Shown here: positions 41,931 through 51,208 of the stretch, piece after piece
Numbering within the stretch: position 1 is the first letter of the stretch
Layout of the letters: each line of letters starts with the position of its first letter
NCBI GenBank assembly: GCA_021789555.1
Contig: JAJYJK010000002.1
Span: 62,001-126,000, forward strand
Length of the DNA stretch: 64,000 nucleotides
From: Nitrospirota bacterium
Lineage (GTDB): Bacteria > Nitrospirota > Thermodesulfovibrionia > Thermodesulfovibrionales > JdFR-88
Reading direction: 5' to 3'
Notes under the pieces: model-generated
Told to the model about the DNA's origin: nothing
Databases searched by the model: none
What the model saw: only the letters and a program-made list of their open reading frames with translations
Program-made: the position numbers and the translations under genes

Positions 41931-42156
41931 ACCTGCCAAGGCGGGGCTCGAGGCCCGTGAATTTCTTAAGCAGGTTGGCCATGAGGCAAAAACCAGTCAG
42001 GGCGAACACCACCAGGTTTAGCCCGGCAAAGGCGGCAAGCAGCAGCCAGTAGGGGCTAACCAGAAGCGCAAGCCCAAGCGACAGCAGCACCACTATGCCG
42101 GCAGCAAGATACACGGCCCTCTCCAGGTACCATGAATCGGTCTTAAGCAGATACAT
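41929..42156 (-). CDS. DUF2892/YgaP-like small inner membrane protein
   Basis: 75 residues from the ATG at 42156, which is preceded by AGGAGGAAGAGG; the longer frame upstream lies inside the RND gene. Two hydrophobic helices are visible (AVYLAAGIVVLLSLGLALLV and 'WLLLAAFAGLNLVVFALTGF'), then 'CLMANLLKKFTGLEPRLG'. The pattern 'TDSWYLERAVYLAAG' and 'LTGFCLMANLLKKFG'-like end is typical of DUF2892, often seen fused to rhodanese domains or beside RND pumps. It overlaps the RND gene by 14 bases and is the last gene of the operon. Function unknown. Confidence 0.85.
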   Translation of the reverse strand: MYLLKTDSWYLERAVYLAAGIVVLLSLGLALLVSPYWLLLAAFAGLNLVVFALTGFCLMANLLKKFTGLEPRLGR

Positions 42157-45100
42157 CTTTTTCCTCTTCCTCCTCTTCCTTCCTAAGCCTGGGGCAGGGC
42201 CTCCTCTTGAAAAACTCGTAGTAGATGAGGGGCACGGCAATGAGCGTAAGCGCCGTTGCGGCCACCGCCCCGAACATAAGCGAAATCGCCAACCCCTGGA
42301 ATATGGGGTCGAAAAGTATCACCGACGAGCCCACCACCACCGCGGCCGCCGTAAGCACGATCGGGCGGAACCTCACCGCGCCGGCGCGCACAAGGGCGCT
42401 CTTGAGGTCGTCGCACTCCGCCCATTCCAGCTGCACGAAATCCACCAGGAGGATGGAGTTTCGCACTATGATGCCCGCCAGCGCGATAAACCCTATCATG
42501 CTTGTGGCCGTGAAAAACGCCCCGAAGGCGAAGTGCCCCGGCAGTATGCCCACCAACGTCAGCGGTATGGGCGCCATTATGACAAGCGGCACCGCGAAAT
42601 CTCCGAACCAGGCCACGACCAGTATGTAGATGAGGATGAGCACGGCGGCAAAGGCGATCCCAAGGTCGCGGAAGACCTCGTAGGTGATCTGCCATTCGCC
42701 GTCCCACTTGACCGAATAACTTTCGTCCAGCGAGGGCTGATGCGTGTAGTACTGCCTCACCGGAAGGCCGTCCATCCTGAGCGCGCCTATCTTGTCCTTC
42801 ATCTTGAGGATGGCATAGACGGGGCTTTCCTCCCTGCCGGCCACGTCCCCGATCACGTAGACCACCCTGTGCAGGTTCTTCCTGTAGATGGACTGGTCTA
42901 TCGTGCCCTCCTGAACGTCCAGTATCTCACCCAGGGGGACCAGTTTCCCGTCTCGCGAAGGCGCAGTAAGCTCAAGCAGACTGGCCGCGCTTGAGCGGTA
43001 CTGCTCGGGCAGCCTGAGCACGATCGGGACCGGGTCCCTTTCGTCTTTTATGTGGGCGAGCCCCGCGGGCAGCCCCGAAAGGCCCGCGCTCAGGGTGGAC
43101 GCCGCCGCCTGTGTTGAGACCCCGCTTAAGGCCGCCTTCGTCTTGTCTACCGTGAATGTGAGCTTCTTCTGGGACGCCTCCACATACCAGTCCACGTCGA
43201 CCACCCCGGGGGTTTTTTTGAATATGTCCATGATCTTTCCCGCCAATAGAGTCTGCCCTTTCAGGCTCGGCCCGTAGACTTCGGCTACGAGAGTGTCCAG
43301 GACGGGCGGCCCCGGCGGTATCTCCGCTATCTTCACCTTTGCGCCGTAGAGGGCGGCGATGCGGTCCAGCCCCGGCCTTATCCTCTTTGCGATATCGTGG
43401 CTCTGGGCGGCCCTCTTCCCCTTGCCCACGATGTTCACCTGAATGTCGGCGACGTTTGGGCCCCTGCGTAAGTAATAGTGCCTGACCAACCCGTTAAAGT
43501 TGAAGGGGGAGGCGGTCCCGACATAGACCTGGAAGTCCGTGACCTCGGGGACGCTGCGCAGGTATTCCCCCATCGCCACGGCCACCTTCTCTGTATTTTC
43601 GAGCGTCGTGCCCTCGGGCATGTCGATAATCACCTGAAACTCGTTTTTGTTGTCGAAGGGCAGCATCTTCAGCGTGACCAGCTTCAGAGGTATCATCAGT
43701 AAAACGATCAGCAGAAGCCCCCCGATGCCGCCCAGCACCGCGAGCCGTCTCTTCCTGTTTTCCAGCAGCGGCATCAGCGCCCTGTGGTAGAAATGGTCCA
43801 GCTTCCGCAGCTCTTTTTTCTCATGCCCTTCCCCCGCCCCCGTGTGCTTCACGTTTTTAAGGACCTTGTACCCCAGCCAGGGGCTCACGATAAAGGCTAT
43901 CAGGAGCGAGAATATCATCGCCGCCGAGGCCCCCACGGGTATCGGCCTCATGTACGGGCCCATGAGCCCCCTTACAAAGGCCATCGGCATCAGGGCCGCG
44001 ATGACCGTGAAAGTGGCCAGAATGGTGGGGTTGCCGACCTCGTCTACGGCATAAGCGACCTTGTGTTTGCCAGGCCCGTAGAGCTTGAAATGCCTGTGGA
44101 TGTTCTCCACGACCACTATCGCGTCATCGACCAGTATGCCTATCGAGAAGATGAGCGCAAAGAGCGTGACGCGGTTCAGGGTATAACCATAGAGGTAATT
44201 TATCAGCAGCGTAAGCGAGAGGGTCACCGGGACGGCCACGGCCACCACGACCGATTCCCTCCAGCCGAGCGCCAGGGCTATGAGGATAACGACCGAGATG
44301 GTCGCAATCAGCATGTGCTCCAGCAGCTCGTCGGATTTCTCCTCGGCGGTCTGCCCGTAGTTTCTGGCCACGTTTATGTGCACGCCCCCGGGGATGAGAC
44401 TCCCCCTTACGGCCTCTATCCTGTCCCGGAGCCTGTGGGCGATGAGGGCCGCATTGGTGCCTTTCTTCTTGGCGACGCTTATCGTGACCGCGTTAAAGAG
44501 CGCGTCGGGGTGTTTCACATTCACCCGCTCGTATCCGCCGCCAATGCCTTGCTTTTTCGAGAAGGCCGGCCCCAGGCCCATGAAGAGATAATCGTCCGGC
44601 TCCTGGGGGCCGTCCTTGATGGCGGCGACGTCCTTCAGGTAAACCGGCTTTCCGTTTGAGACGCCGACCACGACGTCTCCTATCTGCTCCGCGTTCTCCA
44701 GAAAGCCCCCGGCCTGGACGCGGAAACTCTCGTTGCCGCTGTCGAACTGTCCCTCCGGGGTCACGAAGTTGGCCTTCTCCAGTGCCCCGGCAATGCCGAA
44801 GGCGGACTGGCCGTAGGCCTTTAACTTCGCCGGGTCCAGCACCACCCGCACCTGGCGCTTCGGGCCGCCGGTTATGGTCACGTCCGAGACATCCCTGTCC
44901 TTCTTCAGCTCATCGGCCAGTTCCTCCGCGATGCGCCTGAGTTCATAGGGTTGATACCTGTCCGACCAGAGGTTGTAGACCAGTATCGGCACATCGTAAA
45001 TGGATTTGGGTTTTATAAGCGGGCGGCTGACCCCCGGCGGGATGCGGTCGTAGCCGGACATGAGCTTCGTGTAGAGGTTCACGACGCTTTTCTCCATATC

Positions 45101-45472
45101 CATGCCCACGTAGTACCTGACGATTATCAGCGAGCCGCCGGTCCGGCTTGTCGAATATACGTACTCGACCCCCGGTATCTCATGGATGAGCCTCTCCATC
45201 GGCTTCGTGACAAGGTTTTCGACCTCATGCGCGGAGGCCCCCGGGTAGCCCACGAAGACGTCTATCATGGGGACTTTTATCTGCGGGTCCTCTTCCCTCG
45301 GGGTGACGATGATGGCGAAGGCCCCCATGACAAGCGCCGCCGCCACTATGAGGGGCGTGAGCTTCGATGTGAGAAAAGCCTTTGCGATCCTGCCCGACAC
45401 TCCCAGGCGGCGGCCGGGGAATTCCCGCTTCGGTTTAAGGTCCTGGTCCATTGATTTCGGGTCCCGGTTCAC
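42143..45472 (-). CDS. RND efflux transporter permease (AcrB/MdtB type)
   Basis: 1109 residues, somewhat longer than typical RND pumps (about 1030). Twelve transmembrane segments in two halves with two large periplasmic loops. Recognisable parts: N-terminal 'LTPLIVAAALVMGAFAIIV', 'MIDVFVGYPGASAHEVENLV', TM4 'FALIFSIGILVDDAIVVVEN' (with the paired Asp typical of proton relay), 'VLIYILVVAWFGDFAVPLV', and the second half 'GIIVRNSILLVDF' with 'VRAGAVRFRPIVLTAAAVVV'. The C-terminus is a run of Glu (EEEEEEKDVSA). The DD in TM4 fits hydrophobic-substrate or metal-efflux families; an ArsR regulator in the operon hints at an ion or toxic-compound signal. Confidence 0.92.
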   Translation of the reverse strand: MNRDPKSMDQDLKPKREFPGRRLGVSGRIAKAFLTSKLTPLIVAAALVMGAFAIIVTPREEDPQIKVPMIDVFVGYPGASAHEVENLVTKPMERLIHEIPGVEYVYSTSRTGGSLIIVRYYVGMDMEKSVVNLYTKLMSGYDRIPPGVSRPLIKPKSIYDVPILVYNLWSDRYQPYELRRIAEELADELKKDRDVSDVTITGGPKRQVRVVLDPAKLKAYGQSAFGIAGALEKANFVTPEGQFDSGNESFRVQAGGFLENAEQIGDVVVGVSNGKPVYLKDVAAIKDGPQEPDDYLFMGLGPAFSKKQGIGGGYERVNVKHPDALFNAVTISVAKKKGTNAALIAHRLRDRIEAVRGSLIPGGVHINVARNYGQTAEEKSDELLEHMLIATISVVILIALALGWRESVVVAVAVPVTLSLTLLINYLYGYTLNRVTLFALIFSIGILVDDAIVVVENIHRHFKLYGPGKHKVAYAVDEVGNPTILATFTVIAALMPMAFVRGLMGPYMRPIPVGASAAMIFSLLIAFIVSPWLGYKVLKNVKHTGAGEGHEKKELRKLDHFYHRALMPLLENRKRRLAVLGGIGGLLLIVLLMIPLKLVTLKMLPFDNKNEFQVIIDMPEGTTLENTEKVAVAMGEYLRSVPEVTDFQVYVGTASPFNFNGLVRHYYLRRGPNVADIQVNIVGKGKRAAQSHDIAKRIRPGLDRIAALYGAKVKIAEIPPGPPVLDTLVAEVYGPSLKGQTLLAGKIMDIFKKTPGVVDVDWYVEASQKKLTFTVDKTKAALSGVSTQAAASTLSAGLSGLPAGLAHIKDERDPVPIVLRLPEQYRSSAASLLELTAPSRDGKLVPLGEILDVQEGTIDQSIYRKNLHRVVYVIGDVAGREESPVYAILKMKDKIGALRMDGLPVRQYYTHQPSLDESYSVKWDGEWQITYEVFRDLGIAFAAVLILIYILVVAWFGDFAVPLVIMAPIPLTLVGILPGHFAFGAFFTATSMIGFIALAGIIVRNSILLVDFVQLEWAECDDLKSALVRAGAVRFRPIVLTAAAVVVGSSVILFDPIFQGLAISLMFGAVAATALTLIAVPLIYYEFFKRRPCPRLRKEEEEEEKDVSA

Positions 45473-46593
45473 TTGAGGACTTCGCCCTCGCTGAGGTTTT
45501 CGAAATCCGATATGGTCACGCGCTCGCCCGGATTCAGGCCGGAGAGGACCTCCACGTAGCCCTCATATCGCTCGCCGGTCCTCACGGCCCGAAGCTCCAG
45601 CACCCCCCCGCCGCCCACCACGTAGGCGAAATCCATCTGGCCCCTCCTGCCGATGGCGGCCGCCGGGGCCATTATGGCCGTCTTCCGGCCGTCCGGCACC
45701 AGGACGTTCACATAGAGCCCGCCCTGCAGCTCGGGGGAAAAGGGCAGCCGGGCCTTGACTGTAAAGCTCCGGGTTGCCGGGTCTATCATGGGGGTCACCT
45801 CGGTTATCGGGACCTTTTCGCTTTCGCCGCGGCCCTGGGCCGGGATTTGCACCGTTATCGGCACGCCCCTTTTCGCCTTGCCCCAGAAACGCTCGTCGAG
45901 CGAGACCGAAACCCTGTACTCCGGCTCTTCCAGCGCGATAAGAGGGGTCCCCGGGGTGGCCATGCTCCCCACGTCAACTTTTTTGTCCACGACGAGTCCG
46001 TTTATTGGGGCGCGCACCGTTGCGTAACCGAGATAGGTCCCGGCCTCGGCGAGCGCGGAGCGCGCCCTGGCAAGGGCCGCCGCGGCCTGCCCGGCCCGGA
46101 GGCCGGCAAGCGCGCGACTGGTGCTTACCTCATCGAACTCCTGATCGGAAAGGGCCTTCTCGTCATGGAGCCGCTTGTATCTTTCGTAAGTGACCTCGGC
46201 AAGCGCTTTTTGCTCATTCGCCATTTTGCCTGCCTGGGCGGCCTCCTGTACCGCCTGCCCGGCCTGCGCCACCTTCTGCCTGGCGTCCGCGTCCTCGATC
46301 GTGAGCAGCACCTGGCCCTTCCTGACCCTCTGCCCCCTGTCCACGCGCACGGATGTGACCGCGCCCATGATCTTTGCCGCGACCAAAGAGGAGTTCTTCG
46401 ACTCGACCGCGCCGGAGGTCACATAAAATGAGGGTACGCTCATCGACCGGACCGTGGCCGTCTTGACGCCCTCCACCGTCCTTCTTTGTACCTTTTCGCT
46501 TCCCGGCTTTATCTTTCCCCCGCAGGAGGCAACGAGCGCCGCGGCCGCAAGGGCCGCGAAAACCAACCGGATTTTCACCTTTTCCATTTTCAT
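45469..46593 (-). CDS. RND periplasmic adaptor (membrane fusion) lipoprotein
   Basis: 374 residues. The signal sequence ends in a lipobox 'AALVASCGG' (Cys about 24), so the adaptor is probably lipid-anchored in the inner membrane. Lipoyl halves are 'GAVTSVRVDRGQRVRKGQVL' and 'VRAPINGLVVDKKVDVG'; between them is a coiled-coil hairpin (about 105-190). The barrel and membrane-proximal domains contain 'TPMIDPATRSFTVKARLP' and 'PGERVTISDFENLSEGEVLK'. It connects the RND pump to TolC. Overlaps the pump gene by four bases. Confidence 0.92.
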   Translation of the reverse strand: MKMEKVKIRLVFAALAAAALVASCGGKIKPGSEKVQRRTVEGVKTATVRSMSVPSFYVTSGAVESKNSSLVAAKIMGAVTSVRVDRGQRVRKGQVLLTIEDADARQKVAQAGQAVQEAAQAGKMANEQKALAEVTYERYKRLHDEKALSDQEFDEVSTSRALAGLRAGQAAAALARARSALAEAGTYLGYATVRAPINGLVVDKKVDVGSMATPGTPLIALEEPEYRVSVSLDERFWGKAKRGVPITVQIPAQGRGESEKVPITEVTPMIDPATRSFTVKARLPFSPELQGGLYVNVLVPDGRKTAIMAPAAAIGRRGQMDFAYVVGGGGVLELRAVRTGERYEGYVEVLSGLNPGERVTISDFENLSEGEVLK

Positions 46594-46615
46594 CCCTGCT
46601 CCCCTTTTCCCCGGA

Positions 46616-48058
46616 CTAGTCGCCGTACGCGCTGACCTTTTCTATGAATTCGGAAATCCTGCCGCTCTGAAATCCCAGATTGAAATATTTCTCCATGAGG
46701 TCGTTCTGCGCCTCGATCTTGCGCATCCTTGCGGAGTCGACCATGACCTGCGAGTCCAGCAGGTCTATTATCGGGGAGAGGGAGTTTTTATATCTCAGCT
46801 CCACGAGCCTCCTGCCCTCCCTGGCCGAAGCCAGCTCCGCCTGGGCGTAATCGAGGGACTTACCGGCCTCCTGCACATCCTGATACGCCGCGAACACTTT
46901 AAACAAGGCCTCCTTTTTAGCGCCGTCGAGGCCTTCCCGGGCCTCGCCAAGCCCTGCCCTGGCCCTGCTCACCTCGTGCTCCCGCCTGGTGCCGTCAAAG
47001 ATGTTCCATCTGAGGAACGCGGCCACCTGGTAACTGGACCCCTCGCCGTCGATTGGGCTGCGGTGGTCGTTCCACTGGTACTGGCCCCTTGCGCCTATCT
47101 CCGGGTAATAACCGGAGGCGGCCAGGTCCACCGCGTTTTTCGCGTTCTTGTATCTTGCCTCGATTGCCTTTATATCGGGCCTCTGCCCGGCGCTGGCGTA
47201 ATAGGTCTCGATGGGGTCCATCTCCACCTTGTAGCCGGTCCCAAGGGCATCGACGCTCTCCGCGCGGCCCATCACGAGGCCAAGGGCCCGCTTCGCCACC
47301 TCATAAGAGCTCTGCGCTTTCGCCTGCCCCCTCTGGGCCTCCTTCAGGGCCGCATCCGCCCTCAGGACGTCCGAATAGAGCCCGAGTCCGGAATCAAACC
47401 GGAGTTTCGCCAGCCTCTCGTGCTCAGTGGTGTCCTCGACCGCCTTTCCGGCGGCCTCAAGCGAGTTTCTGGCCGTGATCACTCCGAGATACGCCTTCAC
47501 GGTCTCCATGGTCACCTTCTGCCTGAGCCTGTCAAAGTCCAGCCCCCTGGCCGCATGGTCCTGCTTCGACATCCTCAGGGCCGCGATGAGCCTCCTCGAG
47601 TAAATAACCTGGTCCAGCTCCAGAGAGTTTTGGAAATCGTTTATGGCCGGGGGGGAGTTTAGCGCGTCTATAGCGAAATCGGAGGGGGCGAACCTCTGCT
47701 GGTCCAGCTTCGCCATGAAGGCGTATGTGGGATTGTCCGTCCTCAGGTAACGGCTCTCGAATGAAAGCGAGGGATAGAAATACCCTTCCTGAACGCCTAC
47801 GGCCTCCTCGGAGGCCCTGAGCGCCCAGCGCCCGGCCTTTATCTCCGGATTGTCCTTCAGCGCGGCCCCGACCGCCTGACTTAAATTGATAGCTGCCCCG
47901 GGTTTCAGATTGACCGTTTTCACGGGGACGCCCTGCCCCATTGAGGCCGCCGCCGCATCCGGGACGGCGGGAAAGGCCGTGACCAAAACAATTATCGAAA
48001 CAATCAGGGACAGAAACAAAAGGCGCAAAATCCGGAGATAAAAAGGTAAATGTCTCAT
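46616..48058 (-). CDS. TolC-family outer membrane efflux channel
   Basis: 480 residues with an N-terminal hydrophobic signal (ILRLLFLSLIVSIIVLVTAF). OEP repeats: 'NLSQAVGAALKDNPEIKAGR' and 'AGQRPDIKAIEARYKNAKNA', each with long coiled coils such as 'RLAKLRFDSGLGLYSDVLRA' and 'RLVELRYKNSLSPIIDLLDS'. It supplies the outer-membrane tunnel of the RND system. The start overlaps the ArsR stop by four bases (ATGA); the adaptor follows after 22 bases. Confidence 0.92.
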   Translation of the reverse strand: MRHLPFYLRILRLLFLSLIVSIIVLVTAFPAVPDAAAASMGQGVPVKTVNLKPGAAINLSQAVGAALKDNPEIKAGRWALRASEEAVGVQEGYFYPSLSFESRYLRTDNPTYAFMAKLDQQRFAPSDFAIDALNSPPAINDFQNSLELDQVIYSRRLIAALRMSKQDHAARGLDFDRLRQKVTMETVKAYLGVITARNSLEAAGKAVEDTTEHERLAKLRFDSGLGLYSDVLRADAALKEAQRGQAKAQSSYEVAKRALGLVMGRAESVDALGTGYKVEMDPIETYYASAGQRPDIKAIEARYKNAKNAVDLAASGYYPEIGARGQYQWNDHRSPIDGEGSSYQVAAFLRWNIFDGTRREHEVSRARAGLGEAREGLDGAKKEALFKVFAAYQDVQEAGKSLDYAQAELASAREGRRLVELRYKNSLSPIIDLLDSQVMVDSARMRKIEAQNDLMEKYFNLGFQSGRISEFIEKVSAYGD

Positions 48059-48552
48059 ATCGGCTTCGTCCTTTCCGCAGAGGGGTCCCCCGAAAGACCG
48101 GAGGTGTTACTTCTTCCGGGCGGGGCCGCGGATGTCTTGCCCGCGGCAGATGTATTGCCGGCGGGGCGTTTTCTCCTCATGAACTCGCGTAAGGATTTCA
48201 TATCGCAGCGGCCCGTCGCCTTCTGGAACTCCCGGCACGCGCCGAGGCGGCGCCTGTCCTCGGCCGCCCGGTCCGACCCCGCAAGGTCTTTCAATATCGT
48301 CTTTACAAACCCGAGGCCCGCGTCCTCCAGGTGCGGCCGCCGCCTGTAGAACATGAGCTTCTTTTCCCGCCTGGAGACGAGGAAGCCCGCCTCCTTCAGG
48401 ATGGCCAGGTTTCTGGAGACCAGCGGCTGGGAGACGCCGAGGACCGCCATCATCTGGCAGACGCAAAGCTCCCTGCCCGCCACGAGCATGAGTATCCTGA
48501 GCCTCGTCTCGTCCGACAGCGCCTTGAATGCCTTTACGCGGCCTTCGATCAT
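48055..48552 (-). CDS. ArsR/SmtB-family regulator of the RND operon
   Basis: 165 residues from the ATG at 48552; the frame extends 12 codons upstream without support. The winged helix is at about 5-85: 'FKALSDETRLRILMLVAGRE', 'LCVCQMMAVLGVSQPLVSRN' and 'LAILKEAGFLVSRREKKLMF'. The motif ELCVC is the metal- or metalloid-binding CxC of the ArsR alpha-3 site, so arsenite/antimonite-type or other thiophilic ions are candidates. The long C-terminal tail (about 75 residues, with 'GRCDMKSLREFMRRKR') is unusual. First gene of arsR-tolC-adaptor-RND-DUF2892. Confidence 0.9.
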   Translation of the reverse strand: MIEGRVKAFKALSDETRLRILMLVAGRELCVCQMMAVLGVSQPLVSRNLAILKEAGFLVSRREKKLMFYRRRPHLEDAGLGFVKTILKDLAGSDRAAEDRRRLGACREFQKATGRCDMKSLREFMRRKRPAGNTSAAGKTSAAPPGRSNTSGLSGDPSAERTKPI

Positions 48553-48578
48553 AATATAAACCCGGCCACAATATAAAC

Positions 48579-48608
48579 ATATAACCATAAGTGTATACGA
48601 ATAGTCAA
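48579..48608 (-). promoter_or_regulatory. Predicted promoter and operator region of the ArsR-RND operon
   Basis: On the minus strand TTGACT is separated by 18 bases from TTATAT. The following AT-rich stretch TATATGTTTATA is close to a dyad and could be the ArsR site over the start of transcription. Confidence 0.45.
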
Positions 48609-48704
48609 TATATTTCTAAACTGCTTGACTGAATATGCGCCCTGGCATGACGGTCTTCGCATCTTTGGGCTTTTCCCCCGCCATGCCCGGCGGCATTGCA
48701 CCCT

Positions 48705-49829
48705 TCAGAGGGGTCTTTCCGTCGAGACGGGGCCGTTTATGTCCGCGGACTCCACGCCTAGAGAGCGGGCGACTCCCGGGTGGACGACCCTGCCCCTGTA
48801 GATGTTAAGCGCGCTCCTGAGGGGGCCGCTTTTCTCCACCCCCGCCTCGACGCCGGTCTCCGCCAGGAGTTTCACATAAGGCAATGTGGCGTTTGCCAGG
48901 GCCAGCGTGGAGGTCCTCGGGTACGCGGCCGGCATATTGGCCACGCAGTAGTGAATGATGCCGTCGACCTCGTACACGGGGTCGTCATGCGTGGTCGGCC
49001 TCGATGTCTCCGTTACCCCGCCCTGATCAATCGATATGTCCACCAGGACGGAGCCCCTCCTCATGGTCCCGAGCATCGGCCTCGTTATGAGCAGGGGGGC
49101 TTTGGCGCCCGGCACCAGGGCAGCGCCTATTACGATGTCCGCGTCCCTGACGGCCGCGCCGAGTGCGGCCTCCGTCAGCAGGAGGGTTTTGACCCGGCCG
49201 CGGAACATCTCGTCGATGCGCCTGAGCCTTTCCGTCGTTATATTAACGACCGTCGTGTCCATGCCAAGGGCGTATGAGACGCGCGCGGCGTTCGTGCCTG
49301 CGTTGCCGGCCCCGAGTATCAGGCACCTGCAGGGCCCCACCCCGACGGCCCCGGCCGCGAACACCCCGCTTCCCCCGCGGCCCGCCTGGAGGTAAAAGGC
49401 GCCCATCAGGGGGGCCATCCTGCCCGCTATCTCGCTCATCGGCGCCAGAAGCGGAAGCCCGCCGCCGTCTTCAAGCGTCTCATAGGCCAGCGCGGAAACC
49501 CCGCTGCCCAGGAGCGCGCCCGTAAGAGCAGGGTTCGAGGCCAGATGAAGAAAGGTGAAGATGGTCTGTCCCGGCCTCAAAAACCCGTATTCCGGGGGCA
49601 GCGGCTCTTTTACCTTCACGATGAGCCCCGCGCGCCTGAAAATCTCCCGCCCGTCCGTCATCTCGGCCCCGGCCCCGATGTAAAGCCCGTCGGAAAAGCC
49701 GCTGCCAAGCCCCGCCCCCTTTTCAACCAGCACCTTATGGCCCAGGCGCACAAGCTCCGCCACGCCGTCGGGGATGAGGCCGACCCGGCGCTCTTCTTTT
49801 TTAAGCTCTGACGGGACCCCTATTATCAC
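48705..49829 (-). CDS. ald: Alanine dehydrogenase
   Basis: 374 residues from the GTG at 49829, which has AGGAGG seven bases upstream and gives the usual N-terminus 'VIIGVPSELKKEERRVGLIP'. The longer frame to 49880 is not supported. It deaminates L-alanine to pyruvate with NAD. Motifs: 'VLVEKGAGLGSGFSD', 'KVKEPLPPEY', 'TFLHLASNPALTGALL' (catalytic His), NAD site 'CLILGAGNAGTNAARVSYAL', 'VLVDISIDQGGVTETSRPTT' and 'CVANMPAAYPRTSTLALANA'. Divergent from tyrS. Confidence 0.95.
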   Translation of the reverse strand: MIIGVPSELKKEERRVGLIPDGVAELVRLGHKVLVEKGAGLGSGFSDGLYIGAGAEMTDGREIFRRAGLIVKVKEPLPPEYGFLRPGQTIFTFLHLASNPALTGALLGSGVSALAYETLEDGGGLPLLAPMSEIAGRMAPLMGAFYLQAGRGGSGVFAAGAVGVGPCRCLILGAGNAGTNAARVSYALGMDTTVVNITTERLRRIDEMFRGRVKTLLLTEAALGAAVRDADIVIGAALVPGAKAPLLITRPMLGTMRRGSVLVDISIDQGGVTETSRPTTHDDPVYEVDGIIHYCVANMPAAYPRTSTLALANATLPYVKLLAETGVEAGVEKSGPLRSALNIYRGRVVHPGVARSLGVESADINGPVSTERPL

Positions 49830-49913
49830 CTCCGGACCTCCTCTCCACCGTAATGAAAATATCAGATTATGCCAGCTCATTCAATAAAAAGATGGCCGGT
49901 TGGGGCGCGCCGA

Positions 49914-49943
49914 TTGACCCCTCCCGCCCGGCTTATATATCAT
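49914..49943 (+). promoter_or_regulatory. Predicted tyrS promoter implying a near-leaderless mRNA
   Basis: TTGACC followed after 18 bases by TATCAT (or after 16 by TATATC). The preferred tyrS ATG at 49952 begins only eight bases after the -10 box. Confidence 0.35.
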
Positions 49944-49951
49944 ACAAGACC

Positions 49952-51154
49952 ATGCTTGAAGCCGGCAGACAGCTCGAGATAATAGAAAGAGGGGCCGCGG
50001 AGGTCATCAGCCGCGGGGAGCTTTTGAAAAAGCTCGAACGGGGCATTCCCCTGCGCGTGAAAGCGGGGTTCGACCCCACCGCCCCGGACATACACATCGG
50101 CCACACCGTGCTGCTTGAAAAGATGCGGCAGTTCCAGGAGCTGGGCCACGAGGTAATATTCCTCATAGGCGATTTCACCGGTATGATCGGGGACCCAAGC
50201 GGCAAAAGCGAAATGCGAAGGCCCCTTACGCGCGAGGAGGTCGCCAAAAACGCGGCCACTTACAAGGCCCAGATATTCAGGATACTCGATGCGGACAAGA
50301 CCCGCATAGAATTCAATTCCTCATGGATGGCCGGCATGAAGGCCGGGGAGTTCGTCAGGCTTACGGGCAATTACACCGTGGCCCGGATGCTCGAACGTGA
50401 GGATTTCAGGCAGCGCTTCCACAACCAAAACCCCATCGGCATCCATGAATTCCTCTACCCCCTCATCCAGGGCTATGACTCCGTCTTCCTGAGGGCCGAC
50501 ATCGAGTTGGGGGGCACGGACCAGAAATTCAATCTCATTGTCGGACGGGAATTGCAGAAATCCTACGGGCAGGAGCCCCAGGGCATCGTCCTCATGCCGC
50601 TTCTGGAGGGCCTGGACGGGGTGAAAAAGATGTCCAAAAGCCTCGGCAACTACATCGGCATCACGGAGCCCGCGCCTAATATGTTCGGCAAGGTCATGTC
50701 CGTCTCGGACGACCTCATGCTCCGCTATTTCACCCTTTTAAGCCGCATCTCAAACGATGAGCTGGTCCGGCTCAGGGAGGGCGTGAAGACGGGGGCCGTC
50801 CACCCGATGGAGGCCAAGATGAATCTCGCCCTGGAGCTGACCGAAAGATATCATGGGCGTGAGGAGTCGCTAAAAGCCAGGGCGGAGTTCGAGCAGGTAT
50901 TCAGGAAAAAAGAACTCCCCGATGAAATCCCCGTCCATAAGCTCTCATGGGAGGAGGCAGTGATGTGGCTGCCGCGGATACTGAAACTCTCCGGGCTCGC
51001 ACCCTCCACCGGGGAGGCCCAGAGGCTCATCAGGCAGGGCGGCGTGAAGATAAACGGACAAAGGGTTTCAGACCCCGAGGCGAAACTCCCGAAGGGAGAT
51101 TACATCCTCGCCGTCGGCAAAAGACGCTTCGTGAAAATAGAGCCGGCCAATTAA
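49952..51154 (+). CDS. tyrS: Tyrosyl-tRNA synthetase (TyrZ/type 2 form)
   Basis: 400 residues from the ATG at 49952, the normal family length; the frame is open to 49853 but the extra 33 residues have no family counterpart and no ribosome-binding site. It charges tRNA-Tyr. Motifs: 'GFDPTAPDIHIGHTVLLEKM' (HIGH), 'IGDFTGMIGDPSGKS', 'QGYDSVFLRADIELGGTDQK' and 'GVKKMSKSLGN' (KMSKS). The C-terminal S4-like domain ends the protein: 'PSTGEAQRLIRQGGVKINGQ'. A promoter-like sequence lies inside the disputed N-terminal extension. Confidence 0.94.
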   Translation: MLEAGRQLEIIERGAAEVISRGELLKKLERGIPLRVKAGFDPTAPDIHIGHTVLLEKMRQFQELGHEVIFLIGDFTGMIGDPSGKSEMRRPLTREEVAKNAATYKAQIFRILDADKTRIEFNSSWMAGMKAGEFVRLTGNYTVARMLEREDFRQRFHNQNPIGIHEFLYPLIQGYDSVFLRADIELGGTDQKFNLIVGRELQKSYGQEPQGIVLMPLLEGLDGVKKMSKSLGNYIGITEPAPNMFGKVMSVSDDLMLRYFTLLSRISNDELVRLREGVKTGAVHPMEAKMNLALELTERYHGREESLKARAEFEQVFRKKELPDEIPVHKLSWEEAVMWLPRILKLSGLAPSTGEAQRLIRQGGVKINGQRVSDPEAKLPKGDYILAVGKRRFVKIEPAN

Positions 51155-51208
51155 CAAGCGGCAAGGCAATCCATTACCCGGACCTGGCGTTTTGGCCTCG
51201 CGCCTTGT

